From: Bact-19 sp038319215
GTDB taxonomy: Bacteria; Bacteroidota; Bacteroidia; Bacteroidales; ML635J-15
Assembly (NCBI GenBank): GCA_038319215.1
Contig: JBBQCZ010000170.1
Location: forward strand, 1 to 7,579
Direction of reading: 5' to 3'
Length of the DNA stretch: 7,579 bases
A program made the position numbers and the translations under genes. Below the pieces are notes generated by a model. The model was not told where the DNA came from. It saw nothing but the letters and a program-made list of their open reading frames with translations, and ran no database searches. Shown one piece after another: positions 6,190-7,579 of this stretch (its first letter is position 1; every line of letters begins with the position of its first letter).

Positions 6190-7434
6190 TCACTTTATAA
6201 TTTCATTATAAGCATTTTCAATCTTTGTTTGTGGTATTGAATAAGCTGTATGACTATTTGTGGGATCATCATCAACTCCCGTTATTGCAACTAGATTAAT
6301 TTCAAAATAATTTGCAATAGTAGATAAATACAACTCATATATTCGTTGGAAATTCAAGAAAACAAGAACTTTTGTACCAGGTTGACAGAAAATTAAGTTC
6401 ATAAAACCACTCGAATAAGGTCCAACAATAATTTCTGCTTCACTAAATATTTTCCTTTTTTCACTTAACGAATATTCATGTGGTGAAATTAAATCAAAAC
6501 CTTGATGTTGAAAAAAAACTTCAACATTCTGAATTTCTTGTAAATTTCTACCTCCAATCCTCTTTATGAATAACTTACGAAATGGTTTTATAGCTTTTTC
6601 AACTTCTGTTTTAAAAAGTAATTGATTGTTTACAAATTTATTTTTCAAGTACGACAAAACAAATTCAGGAATAATAACATCAGATGGCGAGATATAATTT
6701 ACATGATCTGAAAGTGTAGAGGTATTTGGCAAGTGATATAGATTTTCACATCTCACACATTCATCTTCATTTAATTCTAATACATTTATTCCTTTTATAT
6801 TTCTTAATAAAGTACTGACTATTTCTCTAATTTGAGTATCGGTATATGGTGGCAGAATAACCGTAAACTCCTCACTTATATGTATTTGTAGCTTCTCAAT
6901 ACAGTCAATTTTGGGGAGAAACTGAATTAAAAAATGCGCCCAAATTGTTGAAGAAACTCCACATAATGAAAATCCATTTTTTATGGTAAGCACTTTCTCT
7001 GTATTTTGTATAGACAAAATATTATTGTTATTTTCTAACAAATCTTTATCTGCTGGAATCATTTTTGTAAATTGAGGTGAATAGCTTTTATGCCATATTG
7101 CACCATTTTCGAGCAAAATAAAATCTGACAAAGGGAAAATAGTAGCATTTGAATATCTTTTTAACTCAATTGCTGGTACTGTAAAAATCAATTCCCCACT
7201 AGTAATATGATTAATAACTTTCATCAGTAACATTTTTTCAGTTTTTGATTTTGAAACTTCAAAAACAACATCTCCCGCTTCATCGTAATTTATTATATTG
7301 ATCTTTAAACTCCCAATTAATTGCTTTTTTCTTTTATATTTATTGTTATATTTCCTAAAATAGAAAAGAAAAATTGGCGATTTCTTAAAAAAATTTATTG
7401 GAATGCTTACTATTGATTTAACTATTTGATTCAT
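6190..7434 (-). CDS. Divergent GT61/DUF563-like glycosyltransferase
   Basis: A 414-residue protein related to the DUF563/GT61 family but further from the consensus than the other such gene in this window. The match is clearest at WAHFLIQFLPKI (165-176, equivalent to NYxHWLxExLP), LFIKR at 288-292 (equivalent to YLSR), and FSEAEIIVGPYSSGFMNLIFC (330-350), which ends in the family's G-x-x-x-x-G-F-x-N-x-x-F block. The N-terminal 35 residues are basic and hydrophobic without a clear signal peptide. About 110 residues before the core show no motif I recognise. The ATG at 7434 is the first good start, and no convincing ribosome binding site or promoter is seen in the 145 bases upstream. The gene is very AT-rich (25-27% G+C in two samples). 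It is separated from the next gene by 172 bases, so it may be its own transcription unit. Probably a polysaccharide glycosyltransferase; donor unknown. Confidence 0.78.
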   Translation of the reverse strand: MNQIVKSIVSIPINFFKKSPIFLFYFRKYNNKYKRKKQLIGSLKINIINYDEAGDVVFEVSKSKTEKMLLMKVINHITSGELIFTVPAIELKRYSNATIFPLSDFILLENGAIWHKSYSPQFTKMIPADKDLLENNNNILSIQNTEKVLTIKNGFSLCGVSSTIWAHFLIQFLPKIDCIEKLQIHISEEFTVILPPYTDTQIREIVSTLLRNIKGINVLELNEDECVRCENLYHLPNTSTLSDHVNYISPSDVIIPEFVLSYLKNKFVNNQLLFKTEVEKAIKPFRKLFIKRIGGRNLQEIQNVEVFFQHQGFDLISPHEYSLSEKRKIFSEAEIIVGPYSSGFMNLIFCQPGTKVLVFLNFQRIYELYLSTIANYFEINLVAITGVDDDPTNSHTAYSIPQTKIENAYNEIIK

Positions 7435-7519
7435 AGAACTACTTATTAGATAATATATTTTAATAATCTTAAATAAATTTATTCTTAACCTTTATTAAAA
7501 ACTGGCTCTATAACGTTTT

Positions 7520-7579
7520 GTGTGGGTAAAATATTTTCTAATATTTACTCCGTAGGAGTTTTCAATGTATAACCCCCAG
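7520..7579. repeat. Short palindromic, REP-like element at the window edge
   Basis: A perfect palindrome with arms ACTCC (7547-7551) and GGAGT (7555-7559) around a GTA loop sits in AT-rich flanks, with GGGT at 7524-7527 and a run of C at 7573-7577 on either side. Within it, GTAAAATATT (7526-7535) and AATATTTAC (7540-7548) form a second, slightly imperfect inverted repeat. The layout, a CTCC/GGAG hairpin in an AATATTT context bounded by a C/G run, resembles the small interspersed palindromes common between Bacteroidota genes. Only one copy is visible and the right end is cut, so repetition in the genome is inferred. Confidence 0.4.

Noticed and set aside
1..7579. tRNA, rRNA, CRISPR arrays, transposase genes or phage genes
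   Set aside because: I looked for these on both strands and saw none; the sequence is almost fully accounted for by the eight genes and their short gaps.

Overview
The window is AT-rich DNA (about a quarter to 43% G+C in hand-counted 60-base samples). It most likely comes from a member of the Bacteroidota. The clues are low G+C, no clear Shine-Dalgarno sequences ahead of the genes, one TAnnTTTG-type promoter candidate, and the gene families present. It is an internal piece of a surface-polysaccharide (O-antigen or capsule) biosynthesis locus. All eight genes lie on the minus strand, so transcription runs from right to left. The order below follows transcription.

Right part (7579 to 6190): about 145 bases of non-coding DNA holding a short palindrome that looks like a REP-type repeat, then a divergent GT61/DUF563-type glycosyltransferase gene. 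A 172-base gap follows. It contains a weak hairpin with a T-run (possible terminator) and a TAnnTTTG-like promoter candidate.

Middle part (6017 to 1770): a tightly packed set of five genes with gaps of -4, 18, 10 and 12 bases. They encode a tandem double-cupin dTDP-sugar 3,4-ketoisomerase (FdtA/QdtA family), a FabH-like ketoacyl synthase III, a FabG-like short-chain reductase, a GNAT acyltransferase and a DegT-family sugar aminotransferase (FdtB/QdtB type). Together the ketoisomerase and aminotransferase should convert dTDP-4-keto-6-deoxyglucose to a dTDP-3-amino-3,6-dideoxyhexose (Fuc3N or Qui3N). The synthase and reductase between them could make a 3-hydroxyacyl (simplest case 3-hydroxybutyryl) thioester, which the GNAT enzyme could place on the 3-amino group. 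The sugar part is well supported by family knowledge. The dedicated acyl branch is an inference from gene order.

Left part (1767 to 1): a second GT61/DUF563 glycosyltransferase and the N-terminal 146 residues of a GT2 glycosyltransferase cut by the window edge. These presumably assemble the repeat unit. Genes for dTDP-glucose synthesis (RmlA/RmlB), flippase and polymerase are not in the window.

Most unusual points: the ketoisomerase is a fused tandem duplicate whose first half has lost one histidine of the catalytic HxH motif; a small lipid-type synthase/reductase pair sits inside an amino-sugar operon; and the aminotransferase gene carries an in-frame, imperfect heptanucleotide tandem repeat just before the catalytic lysine region.
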